Shown: positions 24,201-36,040 of the stretch, piece by piece | Position numbering within the stretch: the first letter of the stretch is position 1 | Layout of the letters: the number at the start of each line of letters is the position of its first letter | NCBI GenBank assembly: GCA_003952965.2 | Contig: CM025854.1 | Location: 28,903,364 to 28,967,363, forward strand | DNA from: Morella rubra | Lineage: Eukaryota; Streptophyta; Magnoliopsida; Fagales; Myricaceae | Length of the DNA stretch: 64,000 bases | Reading direction: 5' to 3' | Notes under the pieces: generated by a model | Told to the model about the DNA's origin: nothing | Databases searched by the model: none | What the model saw: the letters and a program-made list of their open reading frames with translations, nothing else | Made by a program: the position numbers and the translations under genes

Positions 24201-24708
24201 GGATTAAATACACTTTGCACCCCTTATATTTAGGAGTGTTGACACATTGCACCCCAATATTTTATTTTTATATATTGAGCCCATTATGTTATCTTTCCCA
24301 ACGATTTGCACCCCAGAGTGAAATTAGGTATCAAATTAGACGATAACTGTTTACGCGTGTCTCTCATGTGACTTCAATTCCTGTTAGATTGTTTATATCA
24401 CCCTTGAATCTTAAACAATTTTTGCCTACAAATCACCTAATATATGTACAATATCAGTATATCTCTCCGAAGACAAACTTTTATTGCGTTGGAATCATCA
24501 TTCTTGAATTCCTTACCGAAAAATTTCCCTTTCAATATCATAACAATGACAAGGGCAGTGCGATTATCATTTAATTTGATAGCTAATTTCACTCTGAGGG
24601 GCAAATCATTGGGGGAGATAACATAATAGGCTCATTGTCTCAAAAATAAAATATTGGGGTACAATGTTTTAACACCCCAAATATAGGGGCTCAAAGTAAA
24701 TTTAATCC
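24201..24708. mobile_element. MITE-like element with ~150 bp terminal inverted repeats
   Basis: The left end (GGATTAAATACACTTTG...) and right end are imperfect inverted repeats of ~150 bp. The homologous site at about 36565 lacks the element. Flanks ATAATTTTT and TAACTTTTT suggest a decayed 9-bp target duplication, as for Mutator-like elements. There is no coding capacity. Confidence 0.75.
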
Positions 24709-25374
24709 TAACTTTTTAAAGTTTTTTTTTGTTTAAAAATAATTTACTTTATTTTATTAAAAAAAACAAAAAATAAGGAAAAAAATTATAAAAAAAAAGT
24801 TAAAAAAAAATTATAAGTCACATTGTTTTAGTTTTGGTTAACAAGTGTATTGGAATTGACGTATAAATAATTGGAGATGTTTGAGAATAAAAATTTTTAA
24901 CTCTTAAAATTTCTACTCCAATAAAATAATTTTCTAAAATTCTCTCTTTCCATCGAATCATCACTTTTCACTCTAAATAAATATAAAAAATTCATTCAAA
25001 TCATCTCTCTCTTCACTTTTTCACCAACTACAACACTCCCAAAATTTTACCACTATGAAATTTTTACAATCAAACATTACAAAATCTAAGGACCAAATAA
25101 GTATATAACCTTAATAATTATCTTAATCTTAAAAATATGGTCCAAAGTTTTGATCCTTTGTATAACTTTTTACACGAACAACCGTTTGAGATGGCTTAGT
25201 TGATCTCTGTTTACCCGTTGCAGTCCTAACTTGTAATATTAGAAACATATATACTTACGTTTCTACCGGATATTTATCGATTGATTTTCCCCAAAATTTG
25301 ATCTATTTATAAAGCTAAAGTTGATAGAGGAATCACTTTGGAACAGAGAAAGTAGGTTCACGAGTAGGGGATTT
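24709..25374. other. A/T-rich spacer
   Basis: It is homologous in part to 36565-37124. No gene is seen. Confidence 0.5.
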
Positions 25375-25650
25375 GAGCTTAATTATTGGAGTGAGAAACC
25401 AGCAATTACTTTTGTGCGGACAATTTACTATTAGCCGCTCAGACGAAAAGGCCACCCTCGATTCCTTTAGTGCTTTTACTTCTCCAATTAAAAATCTTCT
25501 CCACGAAAGGAGTGTTGTTTTCATCAACTTGTCCAGCGCACCACGTTCCTTTAGTCTCTTTTTTACTAGCTCTAAGTAGCCTCTGAAGTCTGAACAGCCA
25601 CAATGCGTGTCCGCGAGCTGCGAAATTCAGTGATCGGTAGGGTTCGATAT
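25375..25650 (+). pseudogene. RALF promoter relic without gene (downstream of receptor C)
   Basis: It matches the R4 promoter and 5' leader (37125-37390) closely, but the TATA box is altered (CTAAGTAG in place of TATAAGTA) and homology stops at about 25650, just before the coding region would begin. The RALF once paired with receptor C has been deleted. Confidence 0.75.
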
Positions 25651-26597
25651 AACAATTTTGGGTTTTACAGACTACAATAAATTTGGATTTTAACGAACAA
25701 ATGAAATAGTAATTTAAAATCTAAATCTCATCACAATAATATATATCGCAACTAAATAAGATAATAGATGAGTGATTGAAAATACTCCGCGAATATATTT
25801 CTTATGCAACCATTTTAAGAAGTAAATTTAAAAAAGTTATAGTAAAATGGAAATGGAAATGTAGTCGGTCATAGAAAAAGCAGGTGTTTCAGTGGAGGCG
25901 TGGTCCATTTGGAGGGAGCGGTATCTTGTGGGGCTAGATAGAGAAAAAGAGGTCATGACATTCCACGTGCTTTGAATAGTCTTGCAATGTTTTGTTCCCT
26001 GTAGGCCGTCCTGGTTTGGACAGTCTCGCAAAGTTTTGTTGTTTATCGGGGCCGTAAAGAGACTGTCTCCTACTTTAGACTGGTAATGGGCCGTATTTAT
26101 GTTGGATAGAATTCAAGCCCTCTAGATATACAGAGGTGTACATACTACATAGAAGCCGTGCTCCAAAAAAAAAAAGAAGAAGAAAAAAGAAGAAGAAAAG
26201 AAATTGACATTTTAATCTTAAGTTTTTTTCCTTTTGCAATTTGGTCAATCGATTTTAAATTTTAAAATTTCATTCCTTCACTTTTCAATGTTTGATAAAA
26301 GCACATTTTCGTTAAGATTTTATTTTTCTTCTTAATGGCAGCACTTGTCATGTTAGCTTCAAATCTATATGACACTAAACTGAGTCATGTCATTTGCCAA
26401 CTTAGCTTTCAGAAAATGTCACGCCTCATCCTTCGTTTCGATTTCTTCACAAAATTCAATCTTATTTTTTTTCAACCATCTCATCTTCCTCGCCATCTTC
26501 TTCGGCAAATCTCCCGCTTCTATTGTCTCTTCACAACCCTCACCTTCTTCTTCAAATATCTTGGGTCCACCATATACGCTGTGGTCTCCACAGAACC
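25651..26597. other. Spacer with kinase 3'-flank copy
   Basis: 25840-26140 copies the receptor C 3' flank (22820-23000), although no kinase lies upstream of it. 26165-26205 is a short A/G-rich tract. 26200-26597 holds no supported gene. Confidence 0.5.
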
Positions 26598-27029
26598 GCA
26601 TGTGCATAAGGTTGTCCATCCACATTTCTAAGATCCATGTACACAAGGGGGGACCCATCTAGATCAGCGTTAAGATCGATGGCTGATATATCGGTGTTGT
26701 ACATAGTGTAGGATTCATTTGGATATAGCTTGATCCCATGTGGTTGAGTGTTCTCTCCCAGGCCGTAGAGCAAGGCATCTTCGGGTAACCTAGTGGAATC
26801 TCGAGGTACTGGTCCTTAAACACCAAGCTATCGAATGCGTTTGAGGCATCAGATTCAGAAGGGCTTGTCCATTTGATTTCCTTCTCACCGCGAACCCAAA
26901 TGGATCCGTTGTGAAGCTGACAATAAGCTCGGACCCGAAGTCCCATGAAGACTGAAACAGTTATCAGACTCTTTCTTGACCTCCAAATGATATGCTTAAA
27001 CTTAAGAGGTGGTTCTCTAGGCAAATTCT
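26598..27029 (-). pseudogene. GH31 alpha-xylosidase/alpha-glucosidase fragment
   Basis: On the minus strand, NLPREPPLKFK, SRKSLITV and [11 protein letters not shown] are followed, after a frameshift near 26775, by [22 protein letters not shown] and [18 protein letters not shown]. These are successive signature segments of the N-terminal part of plant GH31 apoplastic alpha-xylosidase (XYL1-type), which trims xyloglucan. About 140 of ~900 residues remain and the catalytic part is absent. The fragment sits inside a copied receptor 3' flank that continues at 27018-27210 and at 63813-64000, so it was inserted or captured there. Confidence 0.8.
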
Positions 27030-27617
27030 TTCGTTTCGTGGGCCGTCAATGGACTGTTGAACTAGTTATGGGCTAGGTTTGATAGGTTAGAACTCAAGCG
27101 CTCTAGATATACAGATGTGAGCATTAAGAAGTCAGGCTCTAGCCCTTTAAAAATAGTCGCATTCCTACTAATTAAGTTGACGTACCAGATACCAACAAGA
27201 AAAACACACTATTCCAAATTTCCAAGGAAGGAATTTATAGTGTAAGGGCAGTAAGGCCACTGGCCACGGGTGGTTGTTTTGGACATAAGAACCCACTTGC
27301 CACATTGAACTTCCGCTGTAAAAGTTACGTGCCATTTTAAGTTCAAGTTTGGGTTAAAGACTTAAATCTGATAACAAAGATAAAATGGAGCAAGCTTTAA
27401 CATCCACATTCTCACCCACTTACAAGTTACAACCCTGACTATATGAACTTTTTTCTTTTTTTGGGGGTAACAAAGAACTACAGTAACAGGAAATAAAAAA
27501 GAAACGTTTTTTTTTTCTTTGGTATCTGATATCAATAAACCATAAAGAGTCATTCTTACCGAACAAACAAGGAGGCCCAGCTCCACGCGAGAGCCTTCGT
27601 CGTTGAACCAAAAAGAC
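27030..27617. other. Copied receptor 3' flank
   Basis: It matches 63813-64000 and 23330-23650. It ends at AAGAC (27613-27617), the left target duplication of the copia insertion. Confidence 0.55.
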
Positions 27618-27779
27618 TTCCACAAATGAATGAAATAATACCGTAACTTCTTTCATTAAACAGTGAAGTATTTATATACAACAGAATGAAGTAACGTGAT
27701 AGAGAAAAATATCTAACTAACTTAATAGAGTCGTAACAGCGTAACAGCTTCAGTAGCAGCTCAGTTTCTAACTCCCCTT
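27618..27779 (-). repeat. 3' LTR of copia element
   Basis: It matches 35879-36040 with only a few substitutions, so the insertion is fairly young although its coding region is damaged. Confidence 0.88.
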
Positions 27780-28098
27780 AAGCTGGACTATGGATATTCA
27801 AAAGTCCAAGCTTGGTTACAAGAGTCATAAACCGATCAAAGGGCAAAGGTTTAGTAAGGAGATCAGCTAACTGATGCTCGGAAGAAACATAGAGAGTTTT
27901 AACAAGACCTTGCTGCACCATGTCACGAACCAAATGACAATCTATGTCAATATGTTTGGTTCTTTCATGGAATACCGGGTTTGCTGCAATGTGAAGCACA
28001 ACCTTGCTGTCACAAAATAACAAAGTCGGTTGATCATGAGGAATGAGGAAGTCCTTAGCAGAGCAGTACGCCGCTTTAACTCATAACAAACTATAACC
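27778..28098 (-). pseudogene. Copia RNase H C-terminal part
   Basis: Minus-strand reading [31 protein letters not shown] and [10 protein letters not shown] is the typical end of copia RNase H. It is separated from the rest of the gene by the hAT insertion at 28107. Confidence 0.85.
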
Positions 28099-28106
28099 AT
28101 GGATCC

Positions 28107-31100
28107 ATAGGCGGAGCCAGGGGGCGGCCACTGGCTCCAAAAATCCTTTGCAATTTTTGTGTTGGTTATTAAGAAGTAGGCCTACCCACACTGGCCCAGG
28201 CCTGCTTCCAGGGCCAGTGGGGGCGGGATTGGGCCAGCGGGGGTGCACCCTCTGGCCCAGTCCCGTGTGGCCTGCATCAGGGGGCTATCTCTCTCTCACT
28301 CTTTGCGATCTCTCCAACTCTCCCTCAGCCTAGTAGCCCTCACGCCTCTCTCTCACTCACTGCTGTCGCTGCCATTGCCCCACCTAGCGCTTGCCCGCCA
28401 TCCCCGACAGACGGACGCCGCCCAACCCAAGTAAGCCCACCTGCCCACCATCTCTCTCATTCTCTTGTTCTTTTTTTTTTTCTTTTTTTTTTTTTTATTC
28501 CCAACAATCTCACATCTTGCCTTTGCTCTCAGGTGCCGCCCACCGGCCAGCACCGCTGGTCCACCAGCCACCGGAGCTCTCTGCCGACTGCCTCTCCACT
28601 CCATGTATGTGCAGTTTAGACTATTTAGTTTAGTTTAATTTTTCAATTTAGCCATTTAGGGTTTCAAATTTTAATCATTTCATGATTAATTTCTTATTTC
28701 TCATGATTAGTTGTTTACTTTTATTTTATTTTTTCTGCTACTGCATGATTAATTTCTCATGATTTAGTTTAATTTTGTCCGAATTTCTCATGATTTATCA
28801 TTTATGATTATGTGCTTATAGTTATGGACTATGGTGCTGCTGTGCTGGTTTTTTTTGTTTTTTAGGTTTGTCTTGGCTGAATGGTTGTTTCAATTATTTA
28901 ATGTTAATGCTTCTGACTTGATGCTTAATTGCTTATGGCTGTTTCAATATTGGACTATGGAGCTGTTTTTGATAAAAAAGCCACGAAGCATGGAGTCATC
29001 TAATACTCATAATGTGGATACTACTTCTAATGAGGATTCTAGTTTGAAAATACATTGCCCTTTATTGAGTTCGGATAATATTATTTCTGACCCAGAGTTG
29101 CGTAAATCTATTGACTCGTATGATGCTAGGATTCAGGATCAAGTTTGTAGAGAGTACTTGACCAAATGTGCTTTTCAACCTCATGGCCATGTTTTTCCCA
29201 AGAAGAAATTTGGGAAGGATTTGAGGGATTTTAGGGAGGTGTGGTACAAAGATTATCCATGGTTAGAATATAGCGTATCAGAGGATGCAGCTTATTGTTT
29301 GTGGTGTTATCTATTTAGGCGACCTAAAGGAGCACAATCCGGGGGAGATGTGTTTATATCTAAGGGATTTGATAATTGGAAAAAGGTGCTGGAGAGATTT
29401 AATGAACATGTTGGTAGACATGATAGTGTTCACAATGAAGATAGATAAAAATGTGAAGCACTCATGAATCAGCAACAAAGTGTGTCACACATATTATCCG
29501 CACATGGGCATGAGCAAGAGAATGCTTATTGCATTCGATTAACAGCGGTTTTAGATTGCATTCGTTTTCTTTTGGGGCAAGGATTAGTTTTTCGTGGTCA
29601 TGATGAGTCTGAGAGTTCATTGAGGCAGGACAATTTTCGTGAGCTTTTGAAATGGTACAGCTTACGTAAAAAAAAAATTGCTAAGACAATTAATGTAAAT
29701 GCTCCTGGAAACAACCAAATAACTTATCCATTTATTCAGAAGGAAATGGTGAATGCTTGTACAACGTTGACCACACTTGCTATCATTAAAGACATTGATG
29801 ATGGATTTTTTTCTCTTATGGTTGATGAGTCTCGAGATAGTTCAATGAAGGAGCAAATGACAGTGGTTTTGAGATATTTGAACAAAAATGGACAGGTGAT
29901 TAAACGGTTTCTTGGTGTGGAACATGTTACTAACACATGCTCACAATCTTTAAAAACTGCTATAGACAAATTGTTTGCAAAACATGGTTATCAATATCCA
30001 GATTGAGAGGTCAAGGGTATGATGGGGCATCAAACATGCGAGGCGAGTTTAATGGATTGAAGTCGCTCATTTTGAGTGAGAATCGTTCTGCTTTCTATAT
30101 CCATTGTTTTGCTCACCAACTTCAACTGACTGTTGTAGCTATTGCAAAGAATAATTTACAAGTTGGTGATTTTTTTAACTATGTTTCTATGATTGTAACT
30201 ATGGTTGGAGCTTTTGTAAAAGGAAAGATATTCTTCGACAATCCCAACATGAGAAGATAGTGGAGTAGTTAGAGAATGAAGAGATTTATGGTGGAAGGGA
30301 AAAAAAAATCAAGAAACCAGTCTCGCACGACCAGGTGATACTCCTTTATTACTATATCTCATTATAATACTTTAGACTATTCAGTTTTTTTTTCTTTGTT
30401 TATATGTTTTTAATTCCCATAATATTGTAGGTGATACTCGTTGGGGTTCACACCACATAACAATATTCCGTCTCTTCAGTATGTGGTCAACAGTGTTAGA
30501 AGTGCTTGAAGGCAGAATAGAGAATGATACTTTCTCAGATCAAAGATCAAAGATCCATGACTATGAGTTTAATGGATAAGATGGAAACCTTTCAGTTTGT
30601 ATTCACTATGCATTTGTTGAGGAACATAATGGGAATTACTGGTGAATTTTCACTGGCATTACAACGAAAGGATCAAGACATTGTTAATACTATGTCTTTA
30701 GTAAGAGTTGTGAAGACACGGTTGTAAGATTTGAGGGAGATGGGATGGGATGAATTTTTGGAAGAAGTGAAAACTTTTTGTGAGACTAATGCCATCGTTG
30801 AGCCCAATATGGAAGACATTGTACCAACTTGTAGTTCGAGGCGTGGAGGGCAAACAATTACTTATTGACATCATTTTCGTGTGGAAGTGTTTTGCCAAGT
30901 TATTGATTTGATTTCTCAGGATATGGATAATCGTTTCAATGAAGCAAATACGGAACTACTTCTTTGCATAGCATGTCTTGATCCAAAGAACTCATTCAAG
31001 GCATTTAATCATACTAAGTTATATCGTCTTGGTCAATTATATCCATATGATTTCTCAGCAATTGAACTTATACTACTTAGAGATCAGCTTTAGACCTACA

Positions 31101-31607
31101 TTCAAGATGTTAGAAGCAATGATGATTTTTCTGGGATTCAAGATATTGGAGGTCTTGTTATGAAGATGGTTAAGAGTGGTAGAAATATTGTATTTCCATT
31201 GGTTTATCGTCTTATTGAGTTAGCATTGGTCTTACCGGTTGCGACTGCAACTATTAAGGGAGTGTTTTCTGCAATGAAGATTATTAAGACTGATTTGCGG
31301 AATATGATGGGAGATGAATAGATGAATGATAGCATGGTAGTATACATTAAGAGGGAAATTTTTGAACTATTGAGAACGAAGCCATTTTACAACATTTTTA
31401 GAAGATGAAGGCCCGTAGGATATAATTACCATCTCTCAATATTAGCAAATAGTTCAGTAAGTGTATTTTATTATTTTTAATGTTTTTAGTTTTAATTTGT
31501 GATATTGTAATTTTAAGACACTTTTTACATTATGTGAATTTTTTTTTTTGGTAATTTTGCCTTAGAAATTTGACTCCACTCATTTTATATCCTAGATACG
31601 CCACCGT
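28107..31607 (+). mobile_element. hAT transposon (ZMYM1-like transposase) nested in the copia element
   Basis: The insertion splits copia RNase H codons. Flanking 8-mers ATGGATCC (28099-28106) and ATAGATCT (31608-31615) match at 6 of 8 positions, as expected for an aged hAT duplication. Ends share degenerate terminal repeats (TAGGCGGAGCCAGG on the left; complement of CCTAGATACGCCACC on the right). The interior encodes a broken transposase. Confidence 0.85.
28957..31408 (+). pseudogene. hAT transposase (TTF zinc finger, DUF4371, hAT dimerisation)
   Basis: The first section has the TTF-type finger region (CREYLTKCAFQP, FRDF.EVWY.DYPWLEYS, AAYCLWCYLF). The second has the DUF4371/RNase H-like core (SLMVDESRDSS, VVLRYLNK, RGQGYDGASNMRGEFNGL, FYIHCFAHQLQL). 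The end has the hAT dimerisation motif (YRLIELALVLPVATATIKG, FSAMKIIKTDLRNMMGDE). Stops and frameshifts occur at about 29446, 30004, 30258, 30725, 31091 and 31319. The family cuts and pastes DNA; this copy is inactive. Confidence 0.9.
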
Positions 31608-31637
31608 ATAGATCTGTGGTCAGCTTCAACAGAGGAT

Positions 31638-33067
31638 CTACTTACAACACCTGCTTCTTAGATTTCCATGAAACAAGCGAATTACCAAGAAAGACGGTAA
31701 AACCAATAATTGAGCATCGAGTATCAGGGCAAGCAGCCCAATCCAAGTCACAAAAGGCCTTGAGCTGAAGAGAAGATGAACTTGAGAGAAAAAGCCTTGA
31801 CCAGGACTGGACTTAAGATATTCAAGGACCTTAATGGCTGCATCATAATGGGACTGTCGAGACTGGGACATAAACTGACTCAAGGTGTTAACAGCAAAGG
31901 AGATATCTAGACAGGTGATTGTGAGATAAAGAAGACGTCCTACCAATCTTCGAAAAACACTAGGATCAGCAAGTAAAGCACCATCTGAGGCATTAAGTTT
32001 AAGATTACAGTCCATAGGTGTGCGAGCAGGTTTAGTGGCCAACAAACCAGCATCTTCAAGCAATTCCATAGTGTACTTGCGCTGACATAGAGAAATACCA
32101 GCAGCAGACCGTGCCACTTCAAGTCCAAGAAAGAATTTGAGTGGTCCTAAGTCTTTGAGCTTGAACTGGGAATCTAACCAAGACTTCAACTCAGCAATAG
32201 ATGCATTAGAATTACTAGTAATCACAGCGTATCGACGTATACTAACAATGTAAGAAAAACAGAACTAGTGGTCTTGGTAAATAAAGAATAATCTGATTTC
32301 AACTGTTGAAAACCATATAAAATCAGGGTAGTGGAGAACTTATTGAACCACTGATGACTTGCTTGTTTTAAACCATATAAAGATTTTTGTAATTTGCACA
32401 CTCTAGTGTCACCGGGATGCGAAAATCCTGGAGAAAGCTTCATGAAAACTTTCTCATCTAATTCACCATGCAAGAAAGCATTGTTTACATCTAATTAATG
32501 TAAACTCCAATTATGAGCTGCTGCCAAAGCCAAGAGACACCGAACAGTAGTTATTTTTGCAACAAGGGGGAAAGTGTCAAAATAGTCAATTCCCTCTTGT
32601 TGCGTATACCCCTTTGCAACAAGGCGCTCCGTATACCTTTCAAGAGTACCATGACCATGAAATTTACACGTGTAGACCCATTTACAGCCAATTGTCATCT
32701 TGTTAGGAGGTAACTCAGTCAAGGTCCAGGTATTATTAAGTTCAAGAGCTTTGATTTCAACTCTTATAGCCTCTTTCCACTCGGGGAACTTAACAGCTTC
32801 ATGAAAATATTTAGGTTCAGGATGACTACTAACAGCTAAGGTAAAGGCTCGATGAAGAGGGGACAACTTGGAATATGAAATAACAAAAGACAAAGGATAT
32901 AAAGGAGAGGAGGAGAGTGAACCTTTATCTAGGAGCTGATCTGAATTGCTATATGAAGTATGAGCCAGTTGGCAGTGATATTCCTGCAGATAAGGAGGCT
33001 TATGTTTGATTCTAGTTGACTTGCGAAGGGGTGGATTTAAAGGCATGAGATCTGCAGAATGTGACAA
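31638..33067 (-). pseudogene. Copia reverse transcriptase / RNase H N-terminal region
   Basis: Minus-strand frames 32495-33067, 32222-32473 and 31638-32225 give [67 protein letters not shown], and SWLDSQFKLKDLGPLKFFLG with YLTITCLDISFAVNTLSQFM. These are the standard copia reverse transcriptase order. The catalytic YVDD region reads LVYVDTL and is followed by a frame break, so the enzyme is dead. Confidence 0.9.
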
Positions 33068-34395
33068 AATATCATGAGGAACAGAATCTGCGCAAATAGG
33101 TGAGAGAACAAGAGCTGTAATGGGTAATGTGGATGCAGGAAGTGTATGTGAAAAAGAGGAAGGAAGATCGGTGGATGTATGTAAGGGAGCTTTATGAGTA
33201 GTGGATGAAAAATAAGAAGAATTATCAGTAATAGGATTCGGAGGAGCTGGAGGAACAAGATGCTGAAGAACAGCAGAATCATGTGAAGGAACTGAAGTGG
33301 AGTTTTGAAATGGAAAAATGCTTTAATGAAAAACAACATGTCGAGAAATGATAATGTGGTTAGTAACAGGATCTAACAATTTATAACCTTTAATGCCAGG
33401 AGAATAGCCAAGGAAAACACAAGGGATAGCTCAGGGATCAAATTTGTCGCGAGAGTGAGAATGAGCAGAGGCATAAGCTAAGCAACTAAATATCCTAAAG
33501 TGAGAATAATCGGGTTGTTTCTGAAACAAGATTTCAAAGGGTGAACGATTTTGTAATAAAGGTGTAGGGAGTCTGTGGATTGTGTGAGTGGCAGCAAATA
33601 TGCAATCACTCTAAAAATGGGCAAGTAAGTGAGCTTGAAAACATAGTGAACGTACTACATTTAAAATATGCTGATATTTTCTTTCTACAACGGAATTTTG
33701 CTGAGGTGTATAAACACAGCTTTGTTGATGTAAAATTCCTTTGAGATGGAAAAAATCACGCATATTAAATTGGAGACCCTAATCAGAATGCAAGGTCTTG
33801 ACAGAAGTACTAAATTGATTTTCAACCTTGTAACAGAAATTTTGAATCAATGATCGAGTGTCTGATTTAGCTTTAAGAAGATATATTTATGTACATCGTG
33901 AAAAATCATCAACGATGGTGAGAAAATATCGAAAACCATCATAAGAAATGACTGGAAAAGGCCCCCAAATGTCGCAATGTATGAGCTGAAAAAGAGATGT
34001 AGACTAAGAAATGCTAGATTGAAATGGAAGCTTCTTTTGTTTACTCAAATGACAAATAGAACAATGAGATGGAGTCTGTAAATTGAAAGAAGAAGAATCT
34101 GGTAAGGCATGTTTTATTCATTGTAACCGAGAGTCAGAGAGATGACCCAATCTACAATGCCATAGAAAATTGGGTTTAGATTAACTCTGATTACACAAAA
34201 CAGAAGAAACAGATGAACTAGAATCAAGTAAAGCATCAGATGTCTGCAGTAAATGATAGAGACCGTCAAAGATCTTAGTAACTCCAATCGTCCTCCATGG
34301 AATAAGGTCCTGAGTGTAACAACAATTATTAAGAAAAACAAACAACAAGAAATGTCAGATGTCAATCGGCTAGTAGAGATGAGGTTAACAAAAAA
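33068..34395 (-). pseudogene. Copia integrase region, heavily mutated
   Basis: This lies between the protease and reverse transcriptase portions. Frames are short and frequently broken; only brief matches to copia integrase spacing remain. Assignment rests on position. Confidence 0.6.
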
Positions 34396-34995
34396 CTAAG
34401 GTATGTACAGAACATTGTACAAAAAAATACCCGAATGAATGTGGACTGTTCCACGATGAGTAGCAAAAATATGCTGATTATGAGGTAATTTGATTTTAAT
34501 ATGAACTGAAGAAATATTTGTGGTTAAAAGGTGAAAAGACCCGACCATATGTTCAGTAACCTCGGTGTCAAGAATCCATGTATTGGAAGGATTTTGACAC
34601 TGGGTGAGATGATAAGAATGTGAATATGAAGTAACAGAAGCGATACATGAAAAATGAGGAACAAGAGAGGATGATTGACCAAAGAAAATTGGAGCAGAAG
34701 CGTGATTGACAGATGGAGAGTTGGAGGAGCTTATGGCTGGTTGATTCTGAAGAGAAGAAATGAGAGTCTGACACTGTTCTTGAATGGTAGATAACCCGGG
34801 CAGTTGATTGTGTTCCTGATCAAGACTAACATTGTGAACAGACGCTGGTTTGCTTTTGGTAAACTTAAAACCAGAGGGAAATCCATGTAATCGGTAACAT
34901 TTGTCCATCGTATGGCCAGTTTTACCATAGTGAGTGCAGACTAGTTTGAACTTTCCTCCAGAGCCCCTTGTAGCATCGGTTTTTAAAGCCATCAC
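34396..34995 (-). pseudogene. Copia gag zinc knuckle and protease start
   Basis: A CCHC-like zinc knuckle appears as CTHYGKTGHTMDKCYRLHGF, and a protease-like site as TWILDTEVTEHM, where active copia proteases have DTGA/DSGA. The catalytic context is altered. Confidence 0.8.
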
Positions 34996-35157
34996 AGCTG
35001 AGTCTGCTGTGGAAACCAGAGTACTGAGGTGCTTTTCTTCTTGGGTGATTAGGGAGAAAACTTTGTTAATACTTGGGAGTGAATCAGATAGGAGAATCTG
35101 TCCTCTAGCAAGAGCAAACTTGTCATTTAGTCCTATTAAGAACTGGAGAATGAATTC

Positions 35158-35817
35158 TCATTCTTGAGCAGCAACAATAGTCTTGGTTGCCTTGCACTCA
35201 GAACCACAAACACAAACATCTATAGGGCAATTAGCCTGAAGCTCGTCCCAAAACATCTTCAGTTTTGTAAAATAGTTTTGTAAAATAGGCGTTGACAGAG
35301 GAACAATCCTGAGTACAAGTAGCAAAGTTCCTACGTTGATAAAAAAACCGAGGTCCATTCGATTGCGTGAAACTCTCACGGAGCTCATTCCAAACATGTC
35401 TAGCAGAATTAGTATACATCACAGAACAACAATTTCCTTTGAGATTGAATTTATCAACCAAGAAGTGATCATCATGTCATAGCGCATCCAAGAATAATAA
35501 GAAGGATTGTCTGGATCAGGTTTGAGAATGGATCCATTGATAAATCCTAACTTATTTTTGATTGTAAGAGCCATGATCATTGAGCGACTCCAGGTAGAGT
35601 AGTTCTGTGCTCCAAGAAGTAATTGAGATACCATAATCGCACCGGGATTCTCGGCATAGTGAAAGTATAGTGGATTGGATGAGAGTTCATCTATGTCAGA
35701 TGGAGAAGGATGTTGAGGAGGTTGAGAAGATTGAGGAGGTTGAAATAAGGAAGGTTGAATCGGGGGAGAAATTTGATCAGCAGGTTCTTCAAAAGAAGAC
35801 ATGATCTGGGAAAGCAA
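35158..35817 (-). pseudogene. Copia gag N-terminal region
   Basis: Minus-strand LLLGAQNYSTWSRSMIMAL, KNKLGFINGSI and YSWMRYDMMITSWLINSISK are the conserved start of plant copia gag. Further frames reading ARHVWNELRESFTQSNGPRF and ANCPIDVCVCGS continue it after frameshifts. Confidence 0.88.
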
Positions 35818-35878
35818 ATGAAGAACAGAGTTGGAAAACTTTATTCATGCGGAAGTTTCGAGAATACCTCTGATACCA

Positions 35879-36040
35879 TTTCACAAATGAATGAAATAAT
35901 ACCGCAACTTCTTTCATTAAACAGTGAAGTATTTATATACAACAGAATGAAGTAACGTGATAAAGAAAAATATCTAACTAACTTAACAGAGTCGTAACAG
36001 CGTAACAGCTTCAGTAGCAGCTCAGTTTCTAACTCTATTA
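35879..36040 (-). repeat. 5' LTR of copia element
   Basis: It is the direct repeat partner of 27618-27779. The adjacent primer-binding site at 35868-35878 fixes the orientation as minus. Confidence 0.88.

Larger units (their letters stand above)
27618..36040 (-). mobile_element. Ty1/copia LTR retrotransposon, degenerate, interrupted by a hAT element
   Basis: The ends carry ~162-bp direct repeats (27618-27779 and 35879-36040). The site is flanked by a 5-bp duplication AAGAC (27613-27617, 36041-36045), and the unoccupied sequence is seen at about 23643-23660. Reading on the minus strand, a primer-binding site (TGGTATCAGAG, complement of ~35868-35878) adjoins the right LTR and matches initiator tRNA-Met. 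Then come gag, zinc knuckle, protease, integrase, reverse transcriptase and RNase H in copia order. All frames carry stops or shifts. Confidence 0.92.

Noticed and set aside
28243..28633. Pro/Ser-rich open frames at the left end of the hAT element
   Set aside because: They lie in the G/C-rich untranslated terminal region upstream of the transposase start near 28957.
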